From NCBI RefSeq assembly GCF_003987145.1, contig NZ_PIPL01000002.1, forward strand, positions 254,286 to 318,285: a DNA stretch of 64,000 nt. Reading direction: 5' to 3'. Origin of the DNA: Aliidiomarina minuta (GTDB lineage: Bacteria; Pseudomonadota; Gammaproteobacteria; Enterobacterales; Alteromonadaceae). This document shows, in pieces, positions 42,410 through 51,800 of the stretch; position 1 is the stretch's first letter, and the number at the start of each line of letters is the position of its first letter. Position numbers and translations under genes: made by a program. The notes under the pieces are model-generated. The model had not been told where the DNA came from. It did no database searches and saw only the letters and a program-made list of their open reading frames with translations.

Positions 42410-44128
42410 ATGGCAGAATCCACTGACCTGGTGGCTTCAAAGCAGGACTTTCCTGCCAGCAAAGACTCTAATAAAGACAGCTCATCCGGCGAAGAACAGA
42501 AATCTGGTTTCTTAAGCGGGCTGGGTAATTTCGACGTATTACGTCAGATTATTATTGTCGTTGCGCTGGCCATTTGTCTGGCGATCGCAGTTTTCATTAT
42601 GATCTGGGTACAGGAACCCGATTATCGCCCGCTTGGCGAACTGGAAACAGCTGAGCTGGTCGAAACTCTGGATTTCCTGGATGCTAATCGACATGACTAC
42701 CGTGTTGAAGGCAACACGGTTTATGTACGTGAGTCAGCCTACAGTGATATACGCCTGCAAATGACCCGCCAGGGTATGGGCCCTGCACACCGCTCTGGTG
42801 GTGATGATTTTCTGATGCAGGATCCTGGTTTTGGCGTCAGCCAGCGACTGGAAACTGAACGTTTAAAATACTCCCGTGAGCAACAACTGGCTCGCACTAT
42901 TGAAGATATGCAGTCGATCAGTAAAGCCCGGGTTTTACTGGCGGTACCTCGTGAAAATGTATTTGCCCGTCGCGAACGGCAACCCAGTGCCAGTGTCATG
43001 GTGAATACGCGGCGTCCTCAGTTAGGCCGTGAAGAAATCGACTCAATCGTCGACTTAGTAGCTTCGGCTGTTCCGCAACTGACTCCTAATCAGGTCACAG
43101 TGACTGACCAGAATGGTAAATTGCTGCATTCTGGTTCACGTACTGAACTTTCTGCTCAGGCACGACGCGAATATGAGATTGAACGACAGCGTGAACAGGA
43201 GTACCTGGATAAAATTGACAATATTCTGTCGCCTGTTGTCGGTTATGGTAACTATACGTCCCAGGTCGATGTGACTATGGACTTCACTTCGGTAGAGCAG
43301 ACTCAACGCACTTTTAATCCAGACTTGCCGGCTATCCGCAGTGAAATGCTAATCGAAGATAATACGATTGGCGGTGGTATTGGAGGTATCCCCGGAGCGC
43401 TGAGTAATCAGCCGCCACTGGATTCTGATATTCCTGAAGAAGTGGGGCCTGGAATGGCGGGCGCGCCAGTGCCCGGTCGTAATCACCGGGAACGGACCCG
43501 TAATTATGAATTAGATCAGACTATTAGCCATACGCGCCAGCAAAGCGGCGTATTGCAGCGCTTAAGTGTCTCTGTAGCACTGGATTTCCGGGATGTGACT
43601 AACGCTGAAGGGGAGACCGTACAGGAACCCTTTACGCAGGAAGAGTTAGCTGACCTCCGCCGTATGTTGCAGGGCGGCCTGGGCTTTAATATGAATAGAG
43701 GTGACTCTCTGGAAGTGGTCGCGTTCCCTTTCATTCGCTCGCCTTTATTTGATGAAGCACGTGCCCCATGGTGGGAAGAACCCTGGTTCTGGCGTTTGAT
43801 GCGTCTAGTGGCCGGCGTGTTGGTTATATCGGTATTGATTATTACTGTAGTACGACCAATGCTGCGTAAGCTTATCTATCCGGATGAAAGCGCAGATGAT
43901 GGTATTGATGAATTACTGGCGCGGGATGAGGATCTGGGCGACGAAACTATTGACATGCTGACCGAACAGTTTGATGGCGATTCGATAGGTTTCTCACCGG
44001 ATGGTACGCTACAGTTGCCCGATCTGCATAAAGATGAAGATTTATTAAAAGCAGTACGTGCCCTGGTTGCCAACGAACCTGAGCTTTCTTCTCAGGTTGT
44101 AAAAGCATGGTTGAATGAAGATGTCTGA
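42410..44128 (+). CDS. fliF: Flagellar MS-ring protein FliF
   Basis: 572 residues. Forms the MS ring in the inner membrane. TM1 is at about 43-64 (IIIVVALAICLAIAVFIMIW) and TM2 at about 457-478 (LMRLVAGVLVISVLIITVV), with a large periplasmic part between them containing the ring-building motifs (EPDYRPLGELE, DDFLMQDPGFGVSQ, ELARTIE-like QLARTIEDM). The C-terminal tail (about 525-572) is the FliG-binding segment. It overlaps fliG by 14 nt. SD AGGAG precedes the start. Confidence 0.97.
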   Translation: MAESTDLVASKQDFPASKDSNKDSSSGEEQKSGFLSGLGNFDVLRQIIIVVALAICLAIAVFIMIWVQEPDYRPLGELETAELVETLDFLDANRHDYRVEGNTVYVRESAYSDIRLQMTRQGMGPAHRSGGDDFLMQDPGFGVSQRLETERLKYSREQQLARTIEDMQSISKARVLLAVPRENVFARRERQPSASVMVNTRRPQLGREEIDSIVDLVASAVPQLTPNQVTVTDQNGKLLHSGSRTELSAQARREYEIERQREQEYLDKIDNILSPVVGYGNYTSQVDVTMDFTSVEQTQRTFNPDLPAIRSEMLIEDNTIGGGIGGIPGALSNQPPLDSDIPEEVGPGMAGAPVPGRNHRERTRNYELDQTISHTRQQSGVLQRLSVSVALDFRDVTNAEGETVQEPFTQEELADLRRMLQGGLGFNMNRGDSLEVVAFPFIRSPLFDEARAPWWEEPWFWRLMRLVAGVLVISVLIITVVRPMLRKLIYPDESADDGIDELLARDEDLGDETIDMLTEQFDGDSIGFSPDGTLQLPDLHKDEDLLKAVRALVANEPELSSQVVKAWLNEDV

Positions 44129-45191
44129 AGCAGAAGCTAAAACAAAAAGACGCACTCTGGCGCAAATTGATGATGATGCCGCCTTTGATGTTCATAAACT
44201 AAGTGGTGTCGAAAAAGCTGCCATTTTGCTGTTGAGCCTGTCTGAAGAAGATGCGGCGCAAATTCTGAAACACCTGGAACCTAAACAGGTGCAGCGGGTA
44301 GGTATGGCTATGGCGAGTCTTGAAGACTTCAGCCAGGAAAAGGTCAATGCCGTGCACAGCCTGTTCCTGGAAGAAATCCAGGAATTCACCACCATTGGCT
44401 TCAAGAGTGAAGAGTTTGTGCGTAAAGCACTTACCGCGGCTCTGGGTGAAGACAAAGCCGGCAATCTTATTGAACAGATTGTTATGGGCAGCGGTGCTAA
44501 AGGTCTGGACTCTCTTAAATGGATGGATTCTAAGCAGGTCGCAACCCTCATTCGCAATGAACATCCGCAGATTCAGACAATTGTCTTGTCCTATCTGGAC
44601 CCTGAACAATCTGCCGAAATCATGGCCCAGTTTACCGAGAAAGTTCGCCTGGACTTAATGATGCGTATTGCCAACCTGGAAGAAGTTCAACCAGCAGCGT
44701 TGCAGGAATTAAACGAAATCATGGAGAAGCAGTTCGCCGGTCAGTCGGGTGCGCAGGCAGCCAAAATGGGCGGCCTGAAAGCAGCTGCGAATATCATGAA
44801 CTATCTGGATACCAGTGTCGAAGGCCCGCTAATGGATTCTATCCGCGAGCAGGACGAAGAGATGAGTCAGCAGATTCAGGATCTGATGTTTGTTTTCGAA
44901 AACCTTATCGATGTCGACGACCGTGGTATTCAGACTTTGCTGCGTGAAGTGGAAGGCGAAGTCTTGCAAAAAGCGCTTAAAGGCACTGATGACAAGCTGA
45001 AAGAAAAAATATTCCGCAATATGTCAAAACGTGCAGCTGAACTGCTGCAGGACGATCTGGAAGCTATGGGTCCAGTGCGTATTGGCGATGTAGAAACTGC
45101 ACAAAAAGATATACTTGCTATAGCCCGACGCCTGGCTGATTCAGGCGAAATCATGTTGGGTGGTGGCACTAATGATGAATTCTTGTTCTAA
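44115..45191 (+). CDS. fliG: Flagellar motor switch protein FliG
   Basis: 358 residues. FliG binds FliF and the stator and generates torque. The N-terminal domain (LSGVEKAAILLLSLSEEDA), the middle-domain EHPQ motif in IRNEHPQIQTIVLSYL and the C-terminal torque domain (DLMFVFENLIDVDDRGIQTL, LEAMGPVRI) are present. An alternative ATG lies two codons later (44121). The start is inside the last codons of fliF, so translation is coupled. It is slightly longer than the usual 330-350 residues owing to an N-terminal extension. Confidence 0.97.
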   Translation: MKMSEAEAKTKRRTLAQIDDDAAFDVHKLSGVEKAAILLLSLSEEDAAQILKHLEPKQVQRVGMAMASLEDFSQEKVNAVHSLFLEEIQEFTTIGFKSEEFVRKALTAALGEDKAGNLIEQIVMGSGAKGLDSLKWMDSKQVATLIRNEHPQIQTIVLSYLDPEQSAEIMAQFTEKVRLDLMMRIANLEEVQPAALQELNEIMEKQFAGQSGAQAAKMGGLKAAANIMNYLDTSVEGPLMDSIREQDEEMSQQIQDLMFVFENLIDVDDRGIQTLLREVEGEVLQKALKGTDDKLKEKIFRNMSKRAAELLQDDLEAMGPVRIGDVETAQKDILAIARRLADSGEIMLGGGTNDEFLF

Positions 45192-45206
45192 CACTCTGGA
45201 GTGGTC

Positions 45207-46163
45207 ATGAGTAAAACCGATCGTTCGGGTGCTGGGGAACAGACTTCACGCTGGGAGTATCCCGATATTACCAGTGAAGAGCATTTGCAGACTGAGCGGC
45301 GCAATGCGGTTAACAAACCTATGCGCTGGCAGTTTGAGCCACCTGAAGAAGAACCTGAAGATGACGAGGAAGACGGCGAGCCGAATGCGCTCACCGCTGA
45401 AATGCTGGAAAAAATTCAGCATGAAGCACAGCAGGAAGGTTATGCCCAGGGGCATGATGAAGGCTTAAAGGCCGGGCATGAAGAAGGTTACCAGTCGGGT
45501 TATGAAGAAGGCCTGTTAAAAGGTAAAGAAGTTGGTGAAAGCGAAGCCCGTATTGTCGGTGAACAAGCGGCAGAGGAGCTGAGTATGCGCTGGCAACAGC
45601 TCTTCGAACATATGCGCCACCCTGCGCTACAAATTAATGAAGCGGTTGAACGTCAGCTGGTAGCTATGACTGCGTCTTTGGCCCAGGCTGTCTGTCTGCA
45701 TGAAATAAATACCAACCCTGAGATTATCTGCAAGGTGGTCCAAAAAGCCGTTGCTGAGTTGGGTGAAGAGGGGACAAAACTGACCCTGAGTCTGCACCCT
45801 GAGGATCTGGAATTAATTAAGCAACGCTGGAGTGAAGAAGAGCGTACTGAAGCTGGCTGGAAACTCAGCGTTGATGAATCGCTGACGCGCGGTGGTTGTG
45901 TTGTTATTACCCCCGTTACCCGGGTAGATGCGACTCTGGAATCGAGAATCGCAGATGTATTTAAATACTATATTCAGGGTATGCAAGCGCCTGCGAGTGA
46001 ATCTATGCGTTCTGAGCCGCAGCAGGATGCGGTTGAGATGACACGTCGGCATCAGGCTCAGAAAGCTGAACAAAAAGCCCAGCAAGAGGCTGCAGAAGAG
46101 CAAAAGCAGCCCGAACAGGACACAAACAACAACCAGGATAAGGCTGATGGCAGCGCAGACTGA
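45207..46163 (+). CDS. fliH: Flagellar export ATPase regulator FliH
   Basis: 318 residues from the ATG at 45207 (TGGAG lies 5 nt upstream; a GTG at 45201 overlaps that SD). FliH dimers hold FliI at the export gate. The middle part carries glycine-spaced GxxxG-like repeats (EGYAQGHDEGLKAGHEEGYQ), the hallmark of FliH, and the second half resembles the F-type delta/b-like stalk domain (TLSLHPEDLELIKQRW). The C-terminus is a long Gln/Glu/Lys-rich tail, an extension beyond the usual length. It overlaps fliI by 17 nt. Confidence 0.93.
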   Translation: MSKTDRSGAGEQTSRWEYPDITSEEHLQTERRNAVNKPMRWQFEPPEEEPEDDEEDGEPNALTAEMLEKIQHEAQQEGYAQGHDEGLKAGHEEGYQSGYEEGLLKGKEVGESEARIVGEQAAEELSMRWQQLFEHMRHPALQINEAVERQLVAMTASLAQAVCLHEINTNPEIICKVVQKAVAELGEEGTKLTLSLHPEDLELIKQRWSEEERTEAGWKLSVDESLTRGGCVVITPVTRVDATLESRIADVFKYYIQGMQAPASESMRSEPQQDAVEMTRRHQAQKAEQKAQQEAAEEQKQPEQDTNNNQDKADGSAD

Positions 46164-47481
46164 GCTTGAGCGACGGCTCGAACAGCGCAGCCAGTATATC
46201 CGGCCCGCGCGTTTACAAAGCAGTGGTCGCCTTACCCGGGTTGTAGGGCTTACTTTCGAAGCGATAGGCTGCAGCGCAGGTATTGGTTCTTTGTGTGCAG
46301 TGGAGACCGCGGGTGGCGAAGTACTGGCCGAAGTGGTTGGCTTTTCTGGTGATATCCTCTTCTTAATGCCTGCGGATGATGCTCATGGTGTTATCCCGGG
46401 TGCTCGTGTGCGACCTCTTATTGATCAGGTAGGCATCCCACTGGGTATTGAGTTATTAGGACGGGTTATTGATGGTGCTGGCAATCCATTGGACGGCTTA
46501 GGCCCTATCAATACGCAACGTCACGGTACGCGACAACATAAAAAAATGAACCCACTGGCCAGGCGGCCTGTACGTGAACCTCTGGATGTTGGAGTGACCG
46601 CTATTAATGCACTGATGACCGTTGGCAAAGGTCAGCGGATGGGGCTTTTCGCTGGTAGTGGCGTTGGTAAAAGTGTTTTGCTCGGTATGATGACCCGAGG
46701 GTCTACGGCTGATGTGATAGTGGTAGGGCTGATTGGTGAGCGGGGCCGCGAAGTTAAAGAGTTTATCGAAGATATTCTGGGTGAGCAGGGGCGTAAACGC
46801 AGTGTAGTAGTTGCGGCACCGGCTGATCAGTCGCCCTTAATGCGTCTGCGCGGTTGTGAAACCGCGGCTCAGATCGCTGAATACTTTCGTGATCAGGGCC
46901 TGAATGTCTTGCTATTGATGGATTCATTAACCCGTTATGCCATGGCGCAACGGGAAATTGCTCTTGCGATTGGCGAGCCACCAGCAACTAAAGGTTATCC
47001 GCCTTCAGTATTTGCCCGCTTACCTGCGTTGGTTGAACGAGCGGGGAATGGCGGTGATGGTCAGGGTTCGATAACTGCATTTTATACGGTATTAACGGAA
47101 GGCGATGACTTACAGGACCCTATTGCGGATTCTGCACGGGCTATTCTGGACGGCCATGTGGTATTGAGCCGTCGTCTGGCGGAGTCAGGCCATTATCCAG
47201 CCATAGATATTGAATCGTCGGTAAGTCGAGTGATGCCTCAGGTAGTGACACCGGAACATTTGCAACATGCCATGGCGGTTAAACAAGTCTATTCGACTTA
47301 CCAGCAAAACCGCGATCTTATTAGCATAGGTGCTTATAGCAAAGGGTCAGACCCGCGTGTTGATAAAGCGATTCAAATGTTACCTCTTGTGGAAAAATTC
47401 TTGCAGCAGGGAATGCTGGATATCGCTCCGTTTGACGACTGCGTTGCTGTGCTTGGCCAACTTGCAAATCGGGCGGGCTAA
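46147..47481 (+). CDS. fliI: Flagellum-specific export ATPase FliI
   Basis: 444 residues. An F1-beta-like ATPase energising flagellar protein export. Walker A is FAGSGVGKSVLLG with Lys175, Walker B lies in LNVLLLMDSLTRYAMAQRE, and the family motif GEPPATKGYPPSVFARLP follows. It overlaps fliH and is followed by fliJ after 3 nt, the usual fliHIJ order. Confidence 0.98.
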   Translation: MAAQTELERRLEQRSQYIRPARLQSSGRLTRVVGLTFEAIGCSAGIGSLCAVETAGGEVLAEVVGFSGDILFLMPADDAHGVIPGARVRPLIDQVGIPLGIELLGRVIDGAGNPLDGLGPINTQRHGTRQHKKMNPLARRPVREPLDVGVTAINALMTVGKGQRMGLFAGSGVGKSVLLGMMTRGSTADVIVVGLIGERGREVKEFIEDILGEQGRKRSVVVAAPADQSPLMRLRGCETAAQIAEYFRDQGLNVLLLMDSLTRYAMAQREIALAIGEPPATKGYPPSVFARLPALVERAGNGGDGQGSITAFYTVLTEGDDLQDPIADSARAILDGHVVLSRRLAESGHYPAIDIESSVSRVMPQVVTPEHLQHAMAVKQVYSTYQQNRDLISIGAYSKGSDPRVDKAIQMLPLVEKFLQQGMLDIAPFDDCVAVLGQLANRAG

Positions 47482-47484
47482 GGT

Positions 47485-47931
47485 ATGAATTTAAAAGCTT
47501 TGCTGCTGGTCCGGGATATGGAAAAGAAGCGCGAAGATCAAGCCGCGGTGTCTTTGCAGCAGGCAAGACAACAACATGATTTGCAGCATCGGCGATTGCA
47601 GGGGCTGGAGCAATACCGGCTGGAGTACCTGAACAGCGCTCAGGAGCGGGGTAAAGGTGGGCTGCAGTCGATGCGTTTTGGCCATTATCATGCTTTTGTT
47701 GGCAAGCTGGACACCGGTATTCAGCAGCAGCGTGGAAATCTACAGCGTTTGCAGCAGGTTGTCGAGCAACGACAGAAGTTGTGGATGGAAAAACAGCAGC
47801 GGCGCAAAGCGATTGATAATCTTATTGAAAAGCATGAAAAAGAGATTGATGTTAAACGTCAGAAACAAGAACAAAAAACCTCGGATGAATATGCAATGCA
47901 GGGATTTATGCGCCGTCGGCGTAGTATTTAA
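47485..47931 (+). CDS. fliJ: Flagellar export chaperone/protein FliJ
   Basis: 148 residues, almost entirely charged coiled coil (KKREDQAAVSLQQARQQHDL near the N-terminus), as in FliJ, which binds FliI and FlhA and escorts chaperones. Identification rests on composition, length and position between fliI and fliK. The start is 3 nt after the fliI stop, and there are 80 nt before fliK holding a separate sigma-54 promoter. Confidence 0.9.
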   Translation: MNLKALLLVRDMEKKREDQAAVSLQQARQQHDLQHRRLQGLEQYRLEYLNSAQERGKGGLQSMRFGHYHAFVGKLDTGIQQQRGNLQRLQQVVEQRQKLWMEKQQRRKAIDNLIEKHEKEIDVKRQKQEQKTSDEYAMQGFMRRRRSI

Positions 47932-47938
47932 TTAAGTT

Positions 47939-47954
47939 TGGAACGGTCTTTGCA
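47939..47954 (+). promoter_or_regulatory. Internal sigma-54 promoter before fliK
   Basis: TGGAAC-N5-TTGCA with canonical spacing, 8 nt after the fliJ stop and 58 nt before the fliK start. It indicates an additional FlrC-type transcription start for fliK and genes beyond. Confidence 0.85.
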
Positions 47955-48011
47955 TTGTTTAGAGCAATATAGAGTAGCGACCCTATAGGTTGCCGTCCTT
48001 GAGGTATTTTC

Positions 48012-49583
48012 ATGCAGCACATTTTACCCACTGAAATCAGTGTTCATCCTACGCCAGCTACCCCATCTAAGGGCAAGCATTCAGCTGGACAGCAGAATGA
48101 AAAAACGGTCTTTGAGAACGAGCTGGACCGCCATTCAAAGCAGGATGTTAAGGTAAAGCCTGAGTCGCGGGATGCGGCTGACGGCAAAGCGGCAAAAGTT
48201 GCCGCAGCGCCAACAGAGGCAAAGAGCAAAACAGAAGGCAAGGAAGGCAAGAAGTCGGCCGAAGATAAGAGCCCGGCAAAGGACAAAGAACAAGTTGAGG
48301 GAGAGGAAGAAGTCGAGGGTAACAATAAGCCCGATGATAGTGTTGATGACCTGTCTGAAGCAGAAGATTGGTTTAGCCTGATCGAGAATGCACGAAACCT
48401 GAGTGAGGGGGAAATGCAGGAATTGCAGGAAGCTGTAGTGCAGATTGAAGAAGCTAAGCCAGAATGGTTGCAGGAGGTCGATTTAGACAGTATTGAAGCT
48501 GGCTCCGATAACGAAGAAGCAAGCGCTAAGCTGCAGGCTTTACTGGCTGACTTGATGAGCCAGCTGGATATGAACGAGGGTGAGCTGGAATCTTTGGATA
48601 TGGAGCAGCTTCGTTCGATGTTAGCTTCCGTAATTGAGGACTTTGAATGGCAAGGGCAACCACTCACTGAAGAAAGCAAAGAACAGTTATTGGTGTTATT
48701 GGATGTTCAGCTAGACGCTTTAGAGACTGCGGACGAAGAATCTCCAGAACCTGAAGGCCAGCAGTTGGTGGCAAATTTACTGGCGCAGCTGAATCAGATG
48801 CTGCCGAAAGAAAATGATAATAGTCGGTCCACTCGGGGAGCCGCGAATCAGCCATCACCGGTAGTACAGGCGATGGCTAAGGCGAGTGAAGAATTGCGCC
48901 AGCAAATGCAAAGTGCTTTATCAGATGATAATGCTAAGCCGGATGACGCTGAGAAGGTAGATAATTTGCGGCGGCTGTTTGCTGACACCTTAGCGCAACA
49001 AAATACGGGTAGTGAGAACCGGCCGCAACAAAATAGCGTCCAGTCTGCAAATAATGCGCAGACTTTAGTGAATAATTCAGCCAATACCCTGTCTACCCAG
49101 CAGCGTCAGGCACAGGAAGCTCAGCAGAGTAGCGCTAAGGAAAGTGCGCGGCAGACTCAACAGGCAATAGATATTCTTGGCCCTCAGGCACCGCAACAAT
49201 TGCGGGAACGCATTTCTGTAATGTTTAATAGCCGCACTCAGGCTGCAGAAATAAGACTGGACCCGCCGGATTTAGGGCGCATGCAGATTCGCATTAACCT
49301 GAGCCAGGAGCAAACTGCGGTCAGTTTCCAGGTTACTAATCCGCAAGCCAGGGAGGCGCTGGAACAAAGTATTCCGCGACTGCGTGAATTGTTGGAAGAA
49401 CAGGGCTTGAACCTGTCGGAAGCGAATGTAAGTGAACAATCTGAGCAACAGGCTGGTAGTGACGAAGGAACTGCCGGTTTTGCGAGCAGTATACAGTCTG
49501 GTGACGAGCCGGAACTAGATGAGCAGGCTTATATTGAAGCTGATATACAACCATTAAATGGCCGAATTGACTACTATGCCTGA
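48012..49583 (+). CDS. fliK: Flagellar hook-length control protein FliK
   Basis: 523 residues. The first two thirds are low complexity, Lys/Glu/Ala and then Gln/Asn rich, as expected of the secreted molecular-ruler part. The C-terminal about 130 residues form the Flg_hook domain (MFNSRTQAAEIRLDPPDLG, MQIRINLSQEQTAVSFQV, LRELLEEQGLNLSEANVS), which switches export specificity at FlhB. GAGG precedes the ATG. The gene is preceded by its own sigma-54 promoter and followed by fliL after 43 nt. Confidence 0.93.
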   Translation: MQHILPTEISVHPTPATPSKGKHSAGQQNEKTVFENELDRHSKQDVKVKPESRDAADGKAAKVAAAPTEAKSKTEGKEGKKSAEDKSPAKDKEQVEGEEEVEGNNKPDDSVDDLSEAEDWFSLIENARNLSEGEMQELQEAVVQIEEAKPEWLQEVDLDSIEAGSDNEEASAKLQALLADLMSQLDMNEGELESLDMEQLRSMLASVIEDFEWQGQPLTEESKEQLLVLLDVQLDALETADEESPEPEGQQLVANLLAQLNQMLPKENDNSRSTRGAANQPSPVVQAMAKASEELRQQMQSALSDDNAKPDDAEKVDNLRRLFADTLAQQNTGSENRPQQNSVQSANNAQTLVNNSANTLSTQQRQAQEAQQSSAKESARQTQQAIDILGPQAPQQLRERISVMFNSRTQAAEIRLDPPDLGRMQIRINLSQEQTAVSFQVTNPQAREALEQSIPRLRELLEEQGLNLSEANVSEQSEQQAGSDEGTAGFASSIQSGDEPELDEQAYIEADIQPLNGRIDYYA

Positions 49584-49626
49584 GCGTAAGGACTGATGAG
49601 CCGGCGCCGGTAAAGAGGACAGAAAA

Positions 49627-50145
49627 ATGGCAGCAGAACCAGAAGAGCAGCAAGCGGTTGTCGGTATTAAACAAAATAAGAAAAAGATCCTGATTATAGC
49701 AGGGGCTGTAACCGCTGCAGTGATAGTGATAATTGTTGGCTTGTGGCTACTAACCGGTGGCGAAGAAGTTGATACGGGAAGCGCCTCTGGCGAAGAACAG
49801 GAACGGCGGGTCGATGACGCTGGGGCTGCTTATTATGTTGCCATGCCTCGTGACTTTATTTTCAATGTACCAGGTGCACAACGAGATCGGGTCGTGCAGA
49901 TATCAGTCCAGCTGATGGTTCGTGGAAGCCGGAATGAAGAATTAGCGCAGCGGAATATACCGTTGATTGAAGGTTCCTTGTTGCAGATTTTTTCAACGGG
50001 AACAGCTGAGCGACTGAGCACGCCAGAAGGTAAACGAGAAATTCGTGTGCAAGCCCGTGAAGCAACCCAGGAAGCTATGCGTGAAGCAACCAATGGCAGC
50101 GCTGTAGTGGAAGAAGTTTTGTTTACCGGATTTGTAATGCAATAG
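49627..50145 (+). CDS. fliL: Flagellar basal body-associated protein FliL
   Basis: 172 residues. A short cytoplasmic N-terminus, one membrane helix (about 23-44: IIAGAVTAAVIVIIVGLWLL) and a periplasmic FliL domain (AAYYVAMPRDFIFNVPG, VVQISVQLMVRG, LRDRAI-like QRNIPLIEGSLLQIFS) are present. FliL encircles the stator and supports high torque. Strong SD AGAGGA lies 8 nt upstream. 120 nt with a sigma-54 promoter separate it from fliM. Confidence 0.95.
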   Translation: MAAEPEEQQAVVGIKQNKKKILIIAGAVTAAVIVIIVGLWLLTGGEEVDTGSASGEEQERRVDDAGAAYYVAMPRDFIFNVPGAQRDRVVQISVQLMVRGSRNEELAQRNIPLIEGSLLQIFSTGTAERLSTPEGKREIRVQAREATQEAMREATNGSAVVEEVLFTGFVMQ

Positions 50146-50146
50146 T

Positions 50147-50162
50147 TGGATCATTAATTGCA
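50147..50162 (+). promoter_or_regulatory. Internal sigma-54 promoter before fliM
   Basis: TGGATC-N5-TTGCA with GG at 50148-50149 and GC at 50160-50161, in the 120-nt gap between fliL and fliM. It gives a third transcription start inside the fli cluster. Confidence 0.85.
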
Positions 50163-50265
50163 TTGATCTGGATAAGTAAGTTTGCACAAGTAAATAGACA
50201 AAGTTCGCTGGTTAACGCAGTACCTGACCGACGCATATACATTAAAAGGCAAAAGTGAGTTCATT

Positions 50266-51336
50266 ATGGCGGTAAGCGATTTACTTTCACAAGATGAAAT
50301 TGATGCGCTGTTGCATGGAGTAGACGACGTTGAAGAAGATAACGTCGATGCAGCAGGCACTTCCGCAGATGCGATGGATTACGATTTCTCATCACAGGAT
50401 CGTATTGTGCGTGGGCGTATGCCTACGCTTGAAATCGTTAATGAACGTTTTGCCCGTCATATGCGCATCAGTTTATTTAATATGATGCGTCGCAGTGCCG
50501 AAGTGTCTATCAATGGCGTGCAAATGATTAAGTTCGGCGAATACGTACACACACTATTTGTTCCTACCAGCCTCAATATGGTGCGTTTTCGTCCGTTAAA
50601 AGGAACCGCGCTGATAACCATGGAAGCGCGCCTGGTATTTATTCTGGTGGATAATTTCTTCGGTGGTGACGGTCGTTATCACGCGAAAATTGAAGGCCGT
50701 GAATTTACGCCAACGGAACGGCGTATTATCCAAATGCTGTTGAAGCTTATTTTTGAAGATTATAAAGAAGCCTGGGCGCCCGTTATGGATGTGGGTTTTG
50801 AATATCTGGACTCAGAAGTAAACCCAGCGATGGCAAATATCGTCAGTCCAACTGAAGTTATTGTTATCAGCTCATTTCATATAGAACTGGACGGTGGTGG
50901 CGGTGATTTTCATATTGCGTTGCCCTATTCGATGCTGGAACCTATTCGTGAGCTGCTGGATGCTGGTGTACAAAGCGATAAAGAAGATACCGATTTACGC
51001 TGGGGCAAAGCGCTCCGTGATGAAATCATGGACGTACCGGTTGAACTTAAAGCCAAGCTGCTGGACACTGAGTTGTCTTTGCGTGAGGTAATGGACCTGC
51101 AGTCTGGGGATGTTATTCCGATTGATATGCCGGAAGACCTCACGGTTTATATTGAGGAACTGCCCACGTTCCGAGCGAAAATGGGCCAGTCACGTGACAA
51201 CGTGGCACTGAAAATTTCAGAAAAAATCAGACGTCCGGAAACTGTTAAATCAGACATCCATATGTTGACCCGTGGTGGTCAACGTATTGGCGGTGATGCT
51301 GAATTGCAGCAACTGGAAGAAGACTTTGACGTATAG
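50266..51336 (+). CDS. fliM: Flagellar motor switch protein FliM
   Basis: 356 residues. The N-terminal LLSQDEIDALLHG is the CheY-P-binding peptide. The middle CheC-like domain has VDNFFGGDGRYHAKIEGR (GGxG motif), and the C-terminal SpoA domain (VELKAKLLDTELSLREVMDL) pairs with FliN. It is part of the C ring that reverses rotation. The preceding intergenic region carries a sigma-54 promoter; fliN follows after 26 nt. Confidence 0.98.
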   Translation: MAVSDLLSQDEIDALLHGVDDVEEDNVDAAGTSADAMDYDFSSQDRIVRGRMPTLEIVNERFARHMRISLFNMMRRSAEVSINGVQMIKFGEYVHTLFVPTSLNMVRFRPLKGTALITMEARLVFILVDNFFGGDGRYHAKIEGREFTPTERRIIQMLLKLIFEDYKEAWAPVMDVGFEYLDSEVNPAMANIVSPTEVIVISSFHIELDGGGGDFHIALPYSMLEPIRELLDAGVQSDKEDTDLRWGKALRDEIMDVPVELKAKLLDTELSLREVMDLQSGDVIPIDMPEDLTVYIEELPTFRAKMGQSRDNVALKISEKIRRPETVKSDIHMLTRGGQRIGGDAELQQLEEDFDV

Positions 51337-51362
51337 AGACAGCCAACAGGCAAGAGGCGTTT

Positions 51363-51800
51363 ATGAGTGATAAAGATGACAACGACACCCATGATGAAAT
51401 GGATGATTGGGAAGCGGCCATGGCTGAACAGGAAGATACTGAAAAAGCTGAGGACGAGGTCGAGGGTGATAATGTTTTAGGTGCGAAAAGAGCAGAGCTG
51501 GAAGAGCTAAGCGATGACTCTAATCAAAGCCCTGAAGAGCGCCGTAAGCTGGATGCCATTTTAGATATCCCTGTGACTATTTCTATGGAAGTGGGTCGCA
51601 GTCAAATTAGTATTCGCAACTTATTACAGTTGAATCAGGGGTCGGTGGTTGAGCTTGAACGCGTTGCCGGTGAGCCTTTGGACGTACTGGTTAACGGCAC
51701 TCTGATTGCGCACGGTGAAGTGGTTGTGGTGAACGATAAATTTGGTATTCGTCTGACTGACGTTATTAGCCAGTTAGAACGCATCCGTAAGCTGCGCTAA
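51363..51800 (+). CDS. fliN: Flagellar motor switch protein FliN
   Basis: 145 residues: an acidic N-terminal half (about 1-55, Asp/Glu rich) and a C-terminal SpoA domain (about 65-143: LDIPVTISMEVGRSQISIRN, GEPLDVLVNGTLIAHGEVVV). The last base of its stop codon is the first base of fliO (TAATG). It forms the lower C ring with FliM. Confidence 0.97.
   Translation: MSDKDDNDTHDEMDDWEAAMAEQEDTEKAEDEVEGDNVLGAKRAELEELSDDSNQSPEERRKLDAILDIPVTISMEVGRSQISIRNLLQLNQGSVVELERVAGEPLDVLVNGTLIAHGEVVVVNDKFGIRLTDVISQLERIRKLR

Noticed and set aside
48044..48679. A 211-codon serine-rich open frame opposite fliK
   Set aside because: It is the antisense of the low-complexity, Glu/Lys-rich part of fliK, which avoids stops on the other strand by composition alone.
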